A stretch of DNA of 64,000 nt. It comes from Acinetobacter wuhouensis. Lineage in GTDB: Bacteria; Pseudomonadota; Gammaproteobacteria; Pseudomonadales; Moraxellaceae. The translations under genes were made by a program, and so were the position numbers. Below the pieces are notes generated by a model, which saw only the letters and a list, made by a program, of their open reading frames with translations, was not told the DNA's origin and did not search any database. Every line of letters begins with the position of its first letter. Position 1 is the stretch's first letter. Positions 37,302 through 47,913 of this stretch are shown in pieces. The stretch lies in the NCBI RefSeq assembly GCF_001696605.3, contig NZ_CP031716.1, positions 2,604,001-2,668,000 of the forward strand. Reading direction: 5' to 3'.

Positions 37302-38702
37302 TTATTGAATACGTAAACCAATCATCGCATGTTGTCCTTCACGAACAATCGCCACACGCGCGACGGTATTTTTTTGCAAGTCAGCAACTGCCTCGACAAA
37401 ATCGTTGGCAGTGTCCACTTTCTTATTATTCACTTGAGTAATAATATCACCTGCTCGAATACGAGACTGTGCAGCAAGACCACCTAGTGTAACATCCTGA
37501 ATGAGTACACCACCTTTGACACCAGATTTAGTTTTCTCTTGCTCTGTTAAGTTGCGAATAGCAACACCTAATACAGGTCCTTTGCGTGCCTTTGTGGCAC
37601 TTTGTACCGCATCTTCTTTTGCAGGCGTATCATCAGGAGCAACGGTTAAGGTCGCAGAAATCACTTTTGGCTTATCATCACGTAATACTTCTAGACGAAC
37701 TGATTGCCCTGGTTGAGTACGATTCAGATAGTTTAACAATTCAGATGTACGAGAAATTGGTGAACCATTGTATTTCATGATCACATCACCAGATCTAAAC
37801 CCTGCTTTTGCCGCAGGAGAATCAGGCGCAACTTGGGTAATCAATGAACCTTCCGGTTTATCTAGTTTATAAGCTTCTGCTAAGTTACGATCAATATCTT
37901 GCAACATTACGCCCAGATAAGAACGGGTGACTTTACCATTCTTTTTCAGTTGATCGACGACATCCATTGCCACATCAATTGGTATGGAGAATGACAAGCC
38001 CATATAACCACCCGTACCACTAAAAATACGAGAGTTCACACCGACCACTTGCCCTTGTTGATTGAACAATGGACCACCAGAGTTACCTGGGTTCAAGGCC
38101 ACATCGGTTTGGATAAATGGAACTGAAGTTTCACCCATCATATTACGTGACTTGGCACTGACAATCCCTGCTGAAGCTGAATAGTCAAAACCAAACGGGG
38201 AACCAATCGCGAGTACAGGTTGCCCCACTTTAAGCTGGTCAATATTTCCAACGGACAATGATGGGAAATTATTGCCTTCAACTTTTAATAATGCGACATC
38301 GGTACGTTCATCACTACCAACGACTTTCGCATCAATCTCACGACGATCGTTGAGCATGATGGTCACTTTAGATGCATCTTCTACCACATGATGGTTTGTC
38401 AATAAGTAACCATCTTTACTGATAAAAAAAGCACTACCGTACGCTGTTTTTTCTTGTGGTGCACGTTGCTGTGGAATAATGATCTGATTACCAAAGAAAC
38501 GTTTTAAAATTTCAGGAACTTGTTGTTGTAACAATTCTTCCTGAGATATTTTTTTAACAACATTGACACTCACAACCGCAGGGCTGACTTGTTCTACCAA
38601 GTTTGAAAAATCAACAGGTGTCGAAGCTTGAACTTGTGATGTTGCCGCAGCGACAGTAAAGACTGCTGCATACATTCCCTTTTGTACTAGACCATTACTC
38701 AT
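37302..38702 (-). CDS. degP: Do-family periplasmic serine endoprotease (DegP/MucD-like)
   Basis: A 466-residue HtrA protease for misfolded envelope proteins. A signal peptide ends near VQA-ST. The catalytic triad is visible: His in LTNHHVVEDA, Asp in RTDVALLKVE and Ser in NPGNSGGPLFN. Two PDZ domains follow (about 260-350 and 375-462). The Q-linker loop near 55-80 is rich in Gln and Pro. MucD could be the better name. It is divergent from nadB; the 224-bp gap holds both promoters, and I see no clear sigma-E box. Confidence 0.92.
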   Translation of the reverse strand: MSNGLVQKGMYAAVFTVAAATSQVQASTPVDFSNLVEQVSPAVVSVNVVKKISQEELLQQQVPEILKRFFGNQIIIPQQRAPQEKTAYGSAFFISKDGYLLTNHHVVEDASKVTIMLNDRREIDAKVVGSDERTDVALLKVEGNNFPSLSVGNIDQLKVGQPVLAIGSPFGFDYSASAGIVSAKSRNMMGETSVPFIQTDVALNPGNSGGPLFNQQGQVVGVNSRIFSGTGGYMGLSFSIPIDVAMDVVDQLKKNGKVTRSYLGVMLQDIDRNLAEAYKLDKPEGSLITQVAPDSPAAKAGFRSGDVIMKYNGSPISRTSELLNYLNRTQPGQSVRLEVLRDDKPKVISATLTVAPDDTPAKEDAVQSATKARKGPVLGVAIRNLTEQEKTKSGVKGGVLIQDVTLGGLAAQSRIRAGDIITQVNNKKVDTANDFVEAVADLQKNTVARVAIVREGQHAMIGLRIQ

Positions 38703-38926
38703 TTATCACGAACCTACATCTTGTGTTTTTACTTAAAAATGTTTGTAACATACTATTTGATGTCTTTGCGTAATAATATGTTTTCATTTTTTTATAAAAC
38801 AAGACTTTACTTAATTATTTCTTAAAAGTCCTTATATCTAGTATTTAGACTAAAATCTGACACGTATAACTATTGTAATTTGTTCAAAAAAAGAGTGTTA
38901 TAAGCAGACTTTTTTGAAATTAGCTG

Positions 38927-40579
38927 ATGGACATGTCTAATTTAAACACAACACATCAATTTGATGTGATTATTGTGGGTAGTGGCGGTGCTGGTTTAAG
39001 TTTAGCTTTATCCTTGCCTGAACATTTTAATATTGCTGTTTTAGCCAAATCGACACTGACCGATGCGAGCACCTATTTTGCTCAAGGTGGTGTTGCTGCT
39101 GTTCTCGATGAAACAGATTCTATTCAACAGCATATTGATGACACTATGATTGCAGGTGCGCAATTATGTGAATTAGAAGCAGTGAAACATACAGTTGAAG
39201 GTGGTCGCCCGTCTGTAGACTTTCTGCTCAATCACGGTGTGCAATTTACTTTAGATGAAGATGAACAATTGCACCTTACTCGTGAAGGTGGGCATTCTCA
39301 GCGCCGTATCATTCATTCGGCAGATGCAACAGGTAAAGCGATTTCAACCACACTGGTTCAAAGAGCGCAAGAAAAGCAAAATATTCATATTTTTGAGAAT
39401 TACATCGCAGTTGATCTCATTACCTTACATAAATTAGGTCATACCCAACAAGAGAATCGTGCTGTCGGTCTATATGCCTTAGATGAAAAAACTGAAACAG
39501 TACATACATTCTTAGCACCATTTACTGCCCTCGCCTGTGGTGGTGCAATGAAAGCTTACCTTTATACCTCTAATCCTGATATTGCCACAGGTGATGGGAT
39601 CGCGATGGCATATCGTGCAGGCTGTCGTGTAGCGAACATGGAATTTAACCAATTCCACCCAACTTGTTTATATCATCCGCAAGCGCGTTCATTTTTAATC
39701 ACAGAAGCCATGCGTGGCGAAGGTGCATATTTACGTTTACCTGATGATGAACGCTTCATGCTCCGTTTTGATGAGCGTGCTGAACTTGCCCCGCGTGATA
39801 TTGTTGCACGTGCGATAGACTATGAAATTAAGCGCTTAGGCATACGTCATGTCTGGTTAGACATCACACATAAGCCTGCTGAATTTGTTAAAGAGCATTT
39901 CCCCACACTTTATGCACGTTTAATGGAACTCGGAATCGACATTACCAAAGAGATGATTCCTGTTGTTCCGGCAGCACATTATACTTGTGGTGGCGTCGTG
40001 GTTGATGAGCATAGCCAAACTGATCTTGCTGGCTTATATGCGATTGGCGAAACGTCTTATACGGGTTTACATGGTGCAAACCGTATGGCAAGTAACTCTC
40101 TTTTAGAATGTTTTGTCTATGGAATGAGTGCAGCCAAAGATATTGAAGCAAAATTTGGACAAGCTTTTAATCTTCCAACTGTCCCTGAATGGGATGCGTC
40201 TCAATCGACCAATCCAGATGAAGATGTCGTAATTCTGCAAAACTGGGATGAATTACGTCAAACCATGTGGAACTATGTCGGAATTGTTCGTACCACCAAA
40301 CGTCTACAACGTGCCTTGCATCGTATTGAGATGCTGAAAAAGGAAATTACGGAATATTACCAAGACTATCATGTCAGTAAAAACTTGATTGAATTGCGTA
40401 ATTTGGTCATGGTTTCTGAAATGATTGTACGTTGTGCAATGGAGCGTAAAGAGTCGCGTGGTCTACATTACACCTTAGACTATCCAGAGCTTTCACCTGA
40501 GTTAAGAAAAACAGTACTCACACCGCCTAACTTTACCGTAGAAACTCCATTGGTGAATGAAGAGCTTATTGTTTCTTAA
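38927..40579 (+). CDS. nadB: L-aspartate oxidase
   Basis: A 550-residue FAD enzyme that oxidises L-aspartate to iminoaspartate, the first step of NAD synthesis. FAD-binding [14 protein letters not shown] is near 14-27; the catalytic region has [11 protein letters not shown]; the C-terminal part has the family block [26 protein letters not shown]. The length is typical. A second ATG two codons in (38933) is also possible. nadA is not adjacent. Confidence 0.94.
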   Translation: MDMSNLNTTHQFDVIIVGSGGAGLSLALSLPEHFNIAVLAKSTLTDASTYFAQGGVAAVLDETDSIQQHIDDTMIAGAQLCELEAVKHTVEGGRPSVDFLLNHGVQFTLDEDEQLHLTREGGHSQRRIIHSADATGKAISTTLVQRAQEKQNIHIFENYIAVDLITLHKLGHTQQENRAVGLYALDEKTETVHTFLAPFTALACGGAMKAYLYTSNPDIATGDGIAMAYRAGCRVANMEFNQFHPTCLYHPQARSFLITEAMRGEGAYLRLPDDERFMLRFDERAELAPRDIVARAIDYEIKRLGIRHVWLDITHKPAEFVKEHFPTLYARLMELGIDITKEMIPVVPAAHYTCGGVVVDEHSQTDLAGLYAIGETSYTGLHGANRMASNSLLECFVYGMSAAKDIEAKFGQAFNLPTVPEWDASQSTNPDEDVVILQNWDELRQTMWNYVGIVRTTKRLQRALHRIEMLKKEITEYYQDYHVSKNLIELRNLVMVSEMIVRCAMERKESRGLHYTLDYPELSPELRKTVLTPPNFTVETPLVNEELIVS

Positions 40580-40599
40580 TATTTTTATTGGTCAATTTA

Positions 40600-40634
40600 A
40601 AGTGCCTTCTCTTTACAGAGGAGGCACTTTTTTA
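40600..40634. terminator. Terminator between nadB and the deacetylase gene
   Basis: GTGCCTTCTC/GAGGAGGCAC 10-bp stem with one G-T pair, a TTTACA loop and a T run. It serves nadB and lies just past the convergent gene's stop. Confidence 0.85.
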
Positions 40635-40663
40635 TCGACAATACATTCATTTTAAAAATACTT

Positions 40664-41551
40664 CTATTCACCATAATACACTTGATACGCACTATGAAAA
40701 GTTTGTGTATGCAAAGCAGTTAAGTCACCCAAGTCTTGATAGCCTCCCGCCAAAACAAACATGATCGGAATCCCTGCTTTTTTTGCCATATTAAAGACCA
40801 TTTCATCGCGTTTCTGGATCAATTCAGTTGTGAACCACGCTGAACCATAAGGATCGGCTTGATGACAATCCATACCTGCTTGATAAATAATAATATCTGC
40901 TTGCCATTCATGTGCCTTTTGAAAAGCTTCATGCAATGCCATCAGATACTGCGCAAAACTTCCATTCTTAGTATGTACATGGCGACTTTCAGCCCGTTCA
41001 TAAGTTGGATAACCAAAAGCCAGACCATAAATACTAAAATTATATAAATTATTATACTTACGGGTAAATTCAGCGGTACCATCCCCGCCATGTTGGTCAC
41101 AATCTAAGATAAAAATTCGTTTATTCGGATATTGCTGTGCAATCAGAGCCAAACCATTAAAAGTACAAAATGAACCACCGTATTCAGGTCGCGCATGATG
41201 AAAACCTTGCGCAATATTTGCAGCAATCCCATGTTCAAAAGCCAATTCTGTTGCCATTAGTTGCCCTGCATTAATGGCTAAAACCGCATCACGTAACTGC
41301 TCATTCCACGGTTTAAACCCTGCAAAAGTTGCAAGCTTATTGGGCTGACCAGTCATAAAAGCTTCGACATATTTAGGAGAATGTAATGCTTTTAAAATCT
41401 CAGGGTCTAATATTTTTGGTTCGTGAAATTCAAAATTCTTCACGTTATTTTGATTAAATTGCTGTAATTGCTCTGCAACAGCAAGCAGTTTTTCCATGCT
41501 ATTGGTATGCGTTTGAGCAAAATAGCGTGGCGAAAAACATACATTTAACAT
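40664..41551 (-). CDS. Histone-deacetylase-family hydrolase
   Basis: A 295-residue member of the zinc-dependent HDAC/acetylpolyamine amidohydrolase family. The active-site blocks are intact: GFHHARPEYGGSFC with the paired catalytic His, DCDQHGGDGT with zinc-binding Asp and His, and AGMDCHQADPYG with the third zinc ligand. Bacterial members deacetylate polyamines or protein lysines; the substrate here is unknown. Its start is 6 bp after the stop of the upstream unknown gene, so they form one operon. Confidence 0.88.
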   Translation of the reverse strand: MLNVCFSPRYFAQTHTNSMEKLLAVAEQLQQFNQNNVKNFEFHEPKILDPEILKALHSPKYVEAFMTGQPNKLATFAGFKPWNEQLRDAVLAINAGQLMATELAFEHGIAANIAQGFHHARPEYGGSFCTFNGLALIAQQYPNKRIFILDCDQHGGDGTAEFTRKYNNLYNFSIYGLAFGYPTYERAESRHVHTKNGSFAQYLMALHEAFQKAHEWQADIIIYQAGMDCHQADPYGSAWFTTELIQKRDEMVFNMAKKAGIPIMFVLAGGYQDLGDLTALHTQTFHSAYQVYYGE

Positions 41552-41557
41552 AAAAAA

Positions 41558-42538
41558 CTATCCGAGACTTAGCGCACTAAGTTGCGACTTTGCAACATCA
41601 TCCAATTGTTTTAACAATGTCGTATCTGGACTAAATAACCCATTATGTACTTGCTGTTCAAAATGGGTACTAAACGCCCTCTTACGATTTTCAGGAGAGA
41701 TCGCCAATGTCGTTAAACGTAAAAACCAAAATTTTTGAATCGCCTGATACGGAATAATAAAACCTTTAAACTCTTTATTTGGGCTTTTATCTGTAATTTG
41801 TTCAATATCATATTCGACTGAAAATAATGAACCCACTGGAATCCGTATACCATTCATTATAAGCGGCTGTAAATTAATACATGAATGATTATCTCCCATA
41901 TTCATCTTTTCAATCAGCAACGGCTGATTTTGATCATCCACAAAAATATTAATTGAGCCCTGTCTGAGCATGGAACGATGGGCAATTTTCAGAAAAAAAG
42001 CTTCTGCCATTGGACATGAGCCAACTTTTGGCTTTTCTGATAAAGTTTGAATTTCGATATAGCCTGTTTCACGCGCTGACTTGGGCAAAATCACGTCCTC
42101 TAACATCGCACAAATGATTTTACTTTCTTCGAGTTGTGCAGATTGTGACACTTTTCTTAAATTTGCCTGAAATCGAACCTCTTGTTCCACTAATGTTTTG
42201 AAGTCATCTTCTTTTGCTTGGCGAATAAAATTTTGAATAGATACATTCTGATCTAAATTATGCCAATCTTCGATTTCTAAATCATACAAACTCTTTTGAT
42301 CGATAATTTTTTTTAATTTTTTAAAATCATAATCTTGGAATATTTTTAGATCTGTGCCTTCAATTTGATCACGTGGGAAATTGATGTATTCTGCCAAAAC
42401 ACGTGTCGCTTGCGTAAAGCCACAGCCACGACGCTCGGTTTGATGTGAATAGTGTTCATTCAGCATTTCCGTCAATTTTTCAGATAAAGGAAAAACCTGT
42501 TCCTTAAACAACTGGACGACTTCATGATCTAATGACAT
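41558..42538 (-). CDS. Hypothetical protein co-transcribed with the deacetylase
   Basis: 326 residues from ATG 42538 (MSLDHEVVQLF); the open frame extends 27 codons further 5' without a ribosome site. No signal peptide or membrane segment. It has a CGFTQATRVLAEY stretch near 40 and a GSCPMAEAFFLKIAHRSM segment near 175. I do not recognise the family. Its tight coupling (6 bp) to the HDAC-like gene suggests a shared pathway. Confidence 0.7.
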   Translation of the reverse strand: MSLDHEVVQLFKEQVFPLSEKLTEMLNEHYSHQTERRGCGFTQATRVLAEYINFPRDQIEGTDLKIFQDYDFKKLKKIIDQKSLYDLEIEDWHNLDQNVSIQNFIRQAKEDDFKTLVEQEVRFQANLRKVSQSAQLEESKIICAMLEDVILPKSARETGYIEIQTLSEKPKVGSCPMAEAFFLKIAHRSMLRQGSINIFVDDQNQPLLIEKMNMGDNHSCINLQPLIMNGIRIPVGSLFSVEYDIEQITDKSPNKEFKGFIIPYQAIQKFWFLRLTTLAISPENRKRAFSTHFEQQVHNGLFSPDTTLLKQLDDVAKSQLSALSLG

Positions 42539-42667
42539 ATTCTCGCTTCCATTTACTATATATTTTTTAAATAATGTATTTATTATTAATAATTTAACAT
42601 TATAAAAACGAGAGTACACTGCAAATTTGATTTTTATTCGAAATTTAATGAAGCATTTTTGAGAACA

Positions 42668-42938
42668 TTAGGGTCTGTTGACAATTCGTCCATGTTTGCG
42701 ACTTTGTATATTTTTAGCTGATACTAGGCGTGAAATACGAAACTTAGTTATTTTAAGTGAGTAGTTCACAACGAAGTAGCAGCTAAAAATACACTAGTCC
42801 CGAAGGGTTGTGGCTAAAATTATCGCAAACTTCGTTATGAAGTTTAAAAATGGAACCACCATTCTTTGCACTTCATGCCTCGTCTGCTCAATTTTAGCCG
42901 ACAACGCAAGCCATTTATGAAATGTCAACAGACCCTAA
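42668..42938. mobile_element. MITE-like element with terminal inverted repeats
   Basis: A 271-bp, non-coding element bounded by TTAGGGTCTGTTGACA (42668-42683) and its exact complement TGTCAACAGACCCTAA (42923-42938). If TA is the duplicated target, the element proper runs GGGTCTG...CAGACCC. Inside there are further inverted pairs (TATTTTTAGCTG with CAGCTAAAAATA, GTTTGCGA with TCGCAAAC). There is no transposase, so it needs one in trans. It sits between the 41558-42538 gene and a thioesterase gene, interrupting neither. IS5- or IS630-like elements are possible parents. Confidence 0.8.
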
Positions 42939-42976
42939 AGTAAATGGTAGATTTAATGTTCTCAATTTTTTGAATT

Positions 42977-43393
42977 TTACTTTTGAGGTGGAACTGAATA
43001 CGTCCCTGTCACATGTGCCACAGGATCATCGGAATCCAATGAATAAATCCATACTTCACCAACAATCAGTGCTTTACCCACTTTCATCAATCTACACACA
43101 CCACGAATATCGACACCACCAGAAGGTTTGCGTAAAAAATTAATATTCATATTGGTGGTCACAGCCAAACCGATCAATCCAATTTCACCCATAATCGCAA
43201 CATAAAGAGCGAAGTCAGCCAATGCCATCATGGTTGGCCCTGAAATTGTGCCCCCTGGTCGAAGATCATTCTCTGCGACATGCCATACCAATGAAGCACC
43301 CTTTTCAGTCACCTCTTCAATTTCGCATCGCTCTAAGCTTGGGCTAAAAAATTGCTGTAAAAATTGTACAATTTCGGTCTTATTGCTTTTCAT
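42977..43393 (-). CDS. PaaI-family thioesterase
   Basis: A 138-residue hotdog thioesterase of the PaaI/YdiI type. The motif LRPGGTISGPTMMALADFALYVAIMG near 45-70 corresponds to the HGG-type active-site helix, with the usual His replaced in PGGTISG. It hydrolyses acyl- or aryl-CoA esters; the substrate is unknown. It stands alone, 38 bp from the MITE-like element. Confidence 0.82.
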   Translation of the reverse strand: MKSNKTEIVQFLQQFFSPSLERCEIEEVTEKGASLVWHVAENDLRPGGTISGPTMMALADFALYVAIMGEIGLIGLAVTTNMNINFLRKPSGGVDIRGVCRLMKVGKALIVGEVWIYSLDSDDPVAHVTGTYSVPPQK

Positions 43394-43530
43394 CTTATAA
43401 AGTCTTCCTATCCCTGACCATTGACAATATAAAGCCTTTTACCCACCAAAACACTAACACTTTCGCTCAAAAAAATAGGTTGAATTTTATCATTCAACCT
43501 ATCCTCTAAATTTAGAACTGACTTGGAATT

Positions 43531-44130
43531 TTATTTAACATAAGCCAATGCATCGGCAAATACTTTTTCTTGCGCTTGAATCGCATCTAGACGCTTCATA
43601 CGCTCAGGGTCACGTGCATGAATTTCAGCAAATCCACTGCGTACCGATTCAAAAAATACCACTTTTTCTTGCTCAAAACGATCTAAATCCCCACGCGCTC
43701 TTGCACGGGTCATTCCTAGTTCAATTGGTGCATCGAGCCAAAAAGTAATATCAGGCATTTTTGAAACAAAGTTTTGATTTAAAAGTTGTAATTTTTCACG
43801 ACTTAAACCACGACCCGCACACTGATAAGCAAAGCTCGAATCGGTAAAACGATCACACAAGACAATTTTACCTTCCGCTAATGCAGGTAAAATTACCAGT
43901 TCCAAATGCTGTGCGCGCGCTGCGTACATCAATAACAATTCAGTATCATGACTCATTTGCTCATCATGATTGACTGACAGCAATAAAGAACGGATTTGTT
44001 CAGCAAGAGGCGTTCCACCTGGTTCACGAGTCAGAACAACCGCTTTTCCTTGTTGCTGAAAATGTTCATACAACTTTTGGATGAGCGTGGTTTTACCAAC
44101 CCCTTCAGTACCTTCAAAACTAATAAACAT
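43531..44130 (-). CDS. tmk: Thymidylate kinase
   Basis: Phosphorylates dTMP to dTDP. The P-loop EGTEGVGKTT is at the N-terminus, DRFTDSSFAYQ carries the DRY/F-like motif, and the lid follows RARARGDLDRFE. ATG 44130 (199 residues) has AAGGA 6 nt upstream; an in-frame ATG at 44136 directly abuts that sequence and is less likely. It lies about 10 bp after mltG in the conserved pabC-mltG-tmk order. Confidence 0.94.
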   Translation of the reverse strand: MFISFEGTEGVGKTTLIQKLYEHFQQQGKAVVLTREPGGTPLAEQIRSLLLSVNHDEQMSHDTELLLMYAARAQHLELVILPALAEGKIVLCDRFTDSSFAYQCAGRGLSREKLQLLNQNFVSKMPDITFWLDAPIELGMTRARARGDLDRFEQEKVVFFESVRSGFAEIHARDPERMKRLDAIQAQEKVFADALAYVK

Positions 44131-44139
44131 GCTCATTCC

Positions 44140-45201
44140 TTAATTCTTCGCTCGCATAACTTCAATATATTCTCGTACCGCACGATTATGGTCATCCAAG
44201 TTTGCTGAGAATTTATGACCACCATTGCCTGTTGCAACAAAGTAAATATTGTCAGAATCATCAGGATGCATGGTCGCTTCAATGGCTTTTTTACTTGGTA
44301 AAGCAATCGGTGTTGGCGGTAAACCATTGATCGTATAAGTATTATAAGCAGTCGGTGTACGTAAATCTTGTTTAGAAATTTTGCCTTGGTATTTATCACC
44401 CATACCATAAATCACCGTAGGATCTGTTTGCAAACGCATCCCTAATTTTAAACGGCGGTAGAATACCCCTGAAACTTGACGAAGCTCACGATCTACACTG
44501 GTTTCTTTTTCGATGATTGAAGCCATAATCAATGCTTCATATTTATCTTTATACGGTAAATTTGGAGCACGTTTTTCCCAAGCTTCATCTAAAATTTTCA
44601 TTTGACGTTGATATAAATCCGTCAAAATTTTCTTATCCGATTCACCTTTATCAAAGAAATACGTATCTGGTGCAAACAAACCTTCAGGATGATCGTATGG
44701 AATATTTAATGCTTTCAGCATTTCAGCAGGCGGTAAATGAATCACTGATTTCTCAATCAATGGATCATTTTTTAAAGATTGAATTAACTGTTTAGACGTC
44801 GTCCCTTCAATCACCAAAAGACGGCTCATTTGTGCATTTTCAACGTTAGAAATCATTTCCAAAACTTGACGAACGCTCATCCCTTGTTTGACTTCATAAA
44901 CACCCGCTTTCATGGTGTCATGGATAAAAAGTTTGCGATAAAACTTCAGTACAATTGGAAAGCTAACTTTATTCTCTTTTGCAAGATCATCAATAAAGCC
45001 TGTATACGTTTCACCATTTGTAATCGAAAGCTTTTGCTTTGCCCCCTCGACGGGATAACTTTTGAAAATGCTCATTTTTAAAATAATGGTGGCAATCACC
45101 AAGATCGCCACCAATACAATGATGATCCCTTTATAAATTTTATTGCCCGTTTTATCAGAAGTATTCTTTTTAGATTTGGGCTTTGATTTTGCTTTAGACA
45201 T
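44140..45201 (-). CDS. mltG: Endolytic murein transglycosylase MltG
   Basis: A 353-residue inner-membrane YceG-like enzyme that cuts nascent glycan strands. A Lys/Ser-rich cytoplasmic tail (1-22) precedes one transmembrane helix (about 23-45) and a LysM-like region; the catalytic glutamate lies in IMASIIEKET near residue 225. The conserved end has NTYTINGLPPTPIALPS. It overlaps the pabC stop by 8 bp. Confidence 0.93.
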   Translation of the reverse strand: MSKAKSKPKSKKNTSDKTGNKIYKGIIIVLVAILVIATIILKMSIFKSYPVEGAKQKLSITNGETYTGFIDDLAKENKVSFPIVLKFYRKLFIHDTMKAGVYEVKQGMSVRQVLEMISNVENAQMSRLLVIEGTTSKQLIQSLKNDPLIEKSVIHLPPAEMLKALNIPYDHPEGLFAPDTYFFDKGESDKKILTDLYQRQMKILDEAWEKRAPNLPYKDKYEALIMASIIEKETSVDRELRQVSGVFYRRLKLGMRLQTDPTVIYGMGDKYQGKISKQDLRTPTAYNTYTINGLPPTPIALPSKKAIEATMHPDDSDNIYFVATGNGGHKFSANLDDHNRAVREYIEVMRAKN

Positions 45202-46015
45202 GAGAATTAAACTGACTTAAATTTAAAGTTTGGAATAACTCAACACAAGATTGAGTGTTTAAAGGCTGTTGATTTAAAGTTTCAACAATTTTCATCGGGC
45301 TCAACGCATTGCAAAAAAATACGCTTTGAAAATTACGTATTTCATCCATATCAATATAACGTTGTTCGCATCGAATACCTTGCTGATGCATTCGAGACAA
45401 AATTTCAGCTCGCATCACACCATGTACGCCATTATAACGAAGTTCAGGCGTAATCCATGTATTGTTTATTTGAATAAAACAATTACTGCTCACCCCTTCA
45501 ACAATCGAACCTTGTACATCCGTAACCAGCGCTTCCAACCAGCCCTTTTCTTGTGCTTCTTTCTTTAACATGACTTGTTCTAAACGGTTTAAAGTCTTTA
45601 AACCGACTAAATTTGGCATGACTAAACCAATCGCTTGTTCCAAAACACCACTATGAATAAACTCAGGTTGAAAAGCATCCGTCGCTTTTGGGTAAAATAG
45701 TACATATAAGTCAGCATCATGCTCAGGCATGGCATAACCACGATCGCCCTCACCACGACTTAGAATAATTTTCAACGTACCATTTAGACTTGGAAATTGT
45801 TGCTTTAATACATCCAAAGATTGCTCTAAAACATCAAAATTGAATTTTAAATACAAGCGTTCAGCGGCTAGTTTTAAACGTGCACGATGTAAGGACTCTA
45901 ACTCCATGACATTTTGATGAAATCTTGCAGTGGTAAAACAACCATCACCATAATGAAAAGCTCGATCTAAAAGTGGAATAAAATCAATTTTTTGAGCATT
46001 TTTAAAGCAAATCAT
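45194..46015 (-). CDS. pabC: 4-amino-4-deoxychorismate lyase
   Basis: A PLP enzyme (fold type IV) that releases p-aminobenzoate and pyruvate for folate synthesis. FHYGDGCFTT near 29 and the PLP-lysine-containing GLKTLNRLEQ match PabC; EGVSSNCF binds the cofactor phosphate. ATG 46015 (273 residues) has AGGA 10 nt upstream; nine more codons 5' are open. First gene of the pabC-mltG-tmk operon. Confidence 0.9.
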   Translation of the reverse strand: MICFKNAQKIDFIPLLDRAFHYGDGCFTTARFHQNVMELESLHRARLKLAAERLYLKFNFDVLEQSLDVLKQQFPSLNGTLKIILSRGEGDRGYAMPEHDADLYVLFYPKATDAFQPEFIHSGVLEQAIGLVMPNLVGLKTLNRLEQVMLKKEAQEKGWLEALVTDVQGSIVEGVSSNCFIQINNTWITPELRYNGVHGVMRAEILSRMHQQGIRCEQRYIDMDEIRNFQSVFFCNALSPMKIVETLNQQPLNTQSCVELFQTLNLSQFNSHV

Positions 46016-46177
46016 GATGCAATTTTCCTGACCTATGCACAAATGACGATAACAATATCTGCATTAACTAATTCACATTTATTCATATAAAATTCGTTTT
46101 TTATTATTTTTTATGAATAAAGACTAGCGTTATGCTCACTCCATCTTACCGAACTTATGAAATAAATGGGGCAAAAA

Positions 46178-47188
46178 ATGCAGTTCACTCAACTAAAATT
46201 CGCTGTTGTTGCAGCATTATTATCAACAACTTCTCTCAGCGTTACAGCGAAAGATTTTTTAAATGTTTCTTATGATCCGACACGCGAACTGTATGAAAAT
46301 TTCAACAAAAGCTTTTCGACATATTGGAAATCTAAAACTGGTCAAACGATTGACTTTAAACAATCTCACGGCGGTTCTGGCAAACAAGCTCGCGCTGTGA
46401 TTGATGGTTTACAAGCTGATGTGGTGACTTTAGCACTGGCAGCAGACATCGATGCAATTGCACAAAGTACGAATCTATTACCAAAAGACTGGCAGAAGAA
46501 ATTTCCACAAAACTCGACACCGTATACATCAACCATCGTTTTCCTTGTTCGTAAAGGCAATCCAAAAGGCATTAAAGACTGGGGCGACTTGGTAAAACCA
46601 GGTGTTGAGATCGTAACACCGAATCCAAAAACATCGGGTGGTGCACGTTGGAACTATTTAGGAGCATGGGCTTGGGCAAAACACCAATATGGTTCTGACG
46701 CGAAAGCACAAGACTTTGTTCGTCAAATTTATAAACAAACCAAAGTGTTGGACTCAGGTGCGCGTGGTGCGACCACAACATTTGCTGAACGTGGTATCGG
46801 TGATGTGCTCTTGGCTTGGGAAAATGAAGCTTTCCTCTCGACTCGTGAACAACCCGGTAAATTTGAAATTATCACACCTTCACTTTCAATTTTAGCTGAA
46901 CCACCTGTTGCGATTGTTGAAAAGAATGCTGAGAAAGATGGCAACTTAAATCTTGCAAAAGCATATTTAAACTATTTGTACTCACCAGCAGGTCAAGAGA
47001 TTGCAGCGAAGAACTTCTATCGCCCACGTAATGCAGCTACTTTGAAAAAATATGCAACGACATTCAAACCTTTAAAATTGGTAACGATTGATAAAGAGTT
47101 TGGTGGCTGGACCAAAGTTCAAAAACAACATTTTGATAATAATGGTGTATTTGATCAAATCGTCAAAGCCAATGCAGCAAGTAAATAA
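46178..47188 (+). CDS. sbp: Sulfate ABC transporter substrate-binding protein
   Basis: 336 residues from ATG 46178, which has GGGG 7 nt upstream (an in-frame ATG at 46166 precedes it). A signal peptide ends near VTA-KD. The mature protein has [28 protein letters not shown] and [19 protein letters not shown], all typical sulfate-binding residues of Sbp/CysP. It feeds the CysTWA transporter encoded downstream. Confidence 0.94.
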   Translation: MQFTQLKFAVVAALLSTTSLSVTAKDFLNVSYDPTRELYENFNKSFSTYWKSKTGQTIDFKQSHGGSGKQARAVIDGLQADVVTLALAADIDAIAQSTNLLPKDWQKKFPQNSTPYTSTIVFLVRKGNPKGIKDWGDLVKPGVEIVTPNPKTSGGARWNYLGAWAWAKHQYGSDAKAQDFVRQIYKQTKVLDSGARGATTTFAERGIGDVLLAWENEAFLSTREQPGKFEIITPSLSILAEPPVAIVEKNAEKDGNLNLAKAYLNYLYSPAGQEIAAKNFYRPRNAATLKKYATTFKPLKLVTIDKEFGGWTKVQKQHFDNNGVFDQIVKANAASK

Positions 47189-47227
47189 GATTTAAATAAA
47201 GTTCATTCAAGAAATAGGAGCATAGAC

Positions 47228-47833
47228 ATGATTCACACAATTATTGTTCCAGGTGTAGGTGGCAGTGAATATGATCATTGGCAATCAAAACTACAACGTG
47301 AACTCGTGTCTTGTTCCCGTGTACAACAACAGGATTGGAATCTACCGATTCTCAAAGATTGGGTTGCTCAATTTATCGAAACGCTGAATAAAGCTCAAGA
47401 TCCTGTTCAAATTGTCGCTCACAGTTTCGGATGTCTTACGACTGTTGCAGCCTTAGCACAACATCCTGAAGTTACAGCTAAAGTTAGAAAAGTTATTTTA
47501 GTTGCACCAGCCAATCCATCACGCTTTGGTGAAGCAGGTTTTGCACGGAACAGTCTTGGAAACTACGAAGCTTATTTTCATGGACTTAAAATCAATGTTG
47601 CTGCTGAAATGATCATTTCTGAAAATGATCCATGGCTAGATTTTGAAAATGCGCAGAAGCTGGCGAAGGCTTGGAAAATCAGACCTAGAAACTTAGGACA
47701 AGTGGGACATATCAATGTTGCATCTGGTTTTGGACATTTTCCTGAAATCTATGACCATTTAATTTTAGAGAAACAAGATTTCTTTATTAGTAATACTGAT
47801 GAGACCAAGTTGTTTTTTAAATTTGCAATTTAA
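47228..47833 (+). CDS. RBBP9/YdeN-family alpha/beta hydrolase
   Basis: A 201-residue serine hydrolase. It has VPGVGGSEYDHWQ at the oxyanion region, nucleophile Ser in VAHSFGCLTT near 73, Asp in ENDPWLDF and His in VGHINVASGFGHFP. The substrate is unknown. It sits between sbp and cysT, 40 bp and 80 bp away, in the same direction, which suggests a link to sulfur uptake, possibly activity on sulfur-containing esters, but that is speculation. Confidence 0.83.
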   Translation: MIHTIIVPGVGGSEYDHWQSKLQRELVSCSRVQQQDWNLPILKDWVAQFIETLNKAQDPVQIVAHSFGCLTTVAALAQHPEVTAKVRKVILVAPANPSRFGEAGFARNSLGNYEAYFHGLKINVAAEMIISENDPWLDFENAQKLAKAWKIRPRNLGQVGHINVASGFGHFPEIYDHLILEKQDFFISNTDETKLFFKFAI

Positions 47834-47913
47834 CCATTGCCTTTTAAGCTTGCCGAATTGTTTTAAATTTGCTTATTGACTTCAATAAGCTTTCTCTCTT
47901 TTGAGGAGTCATC

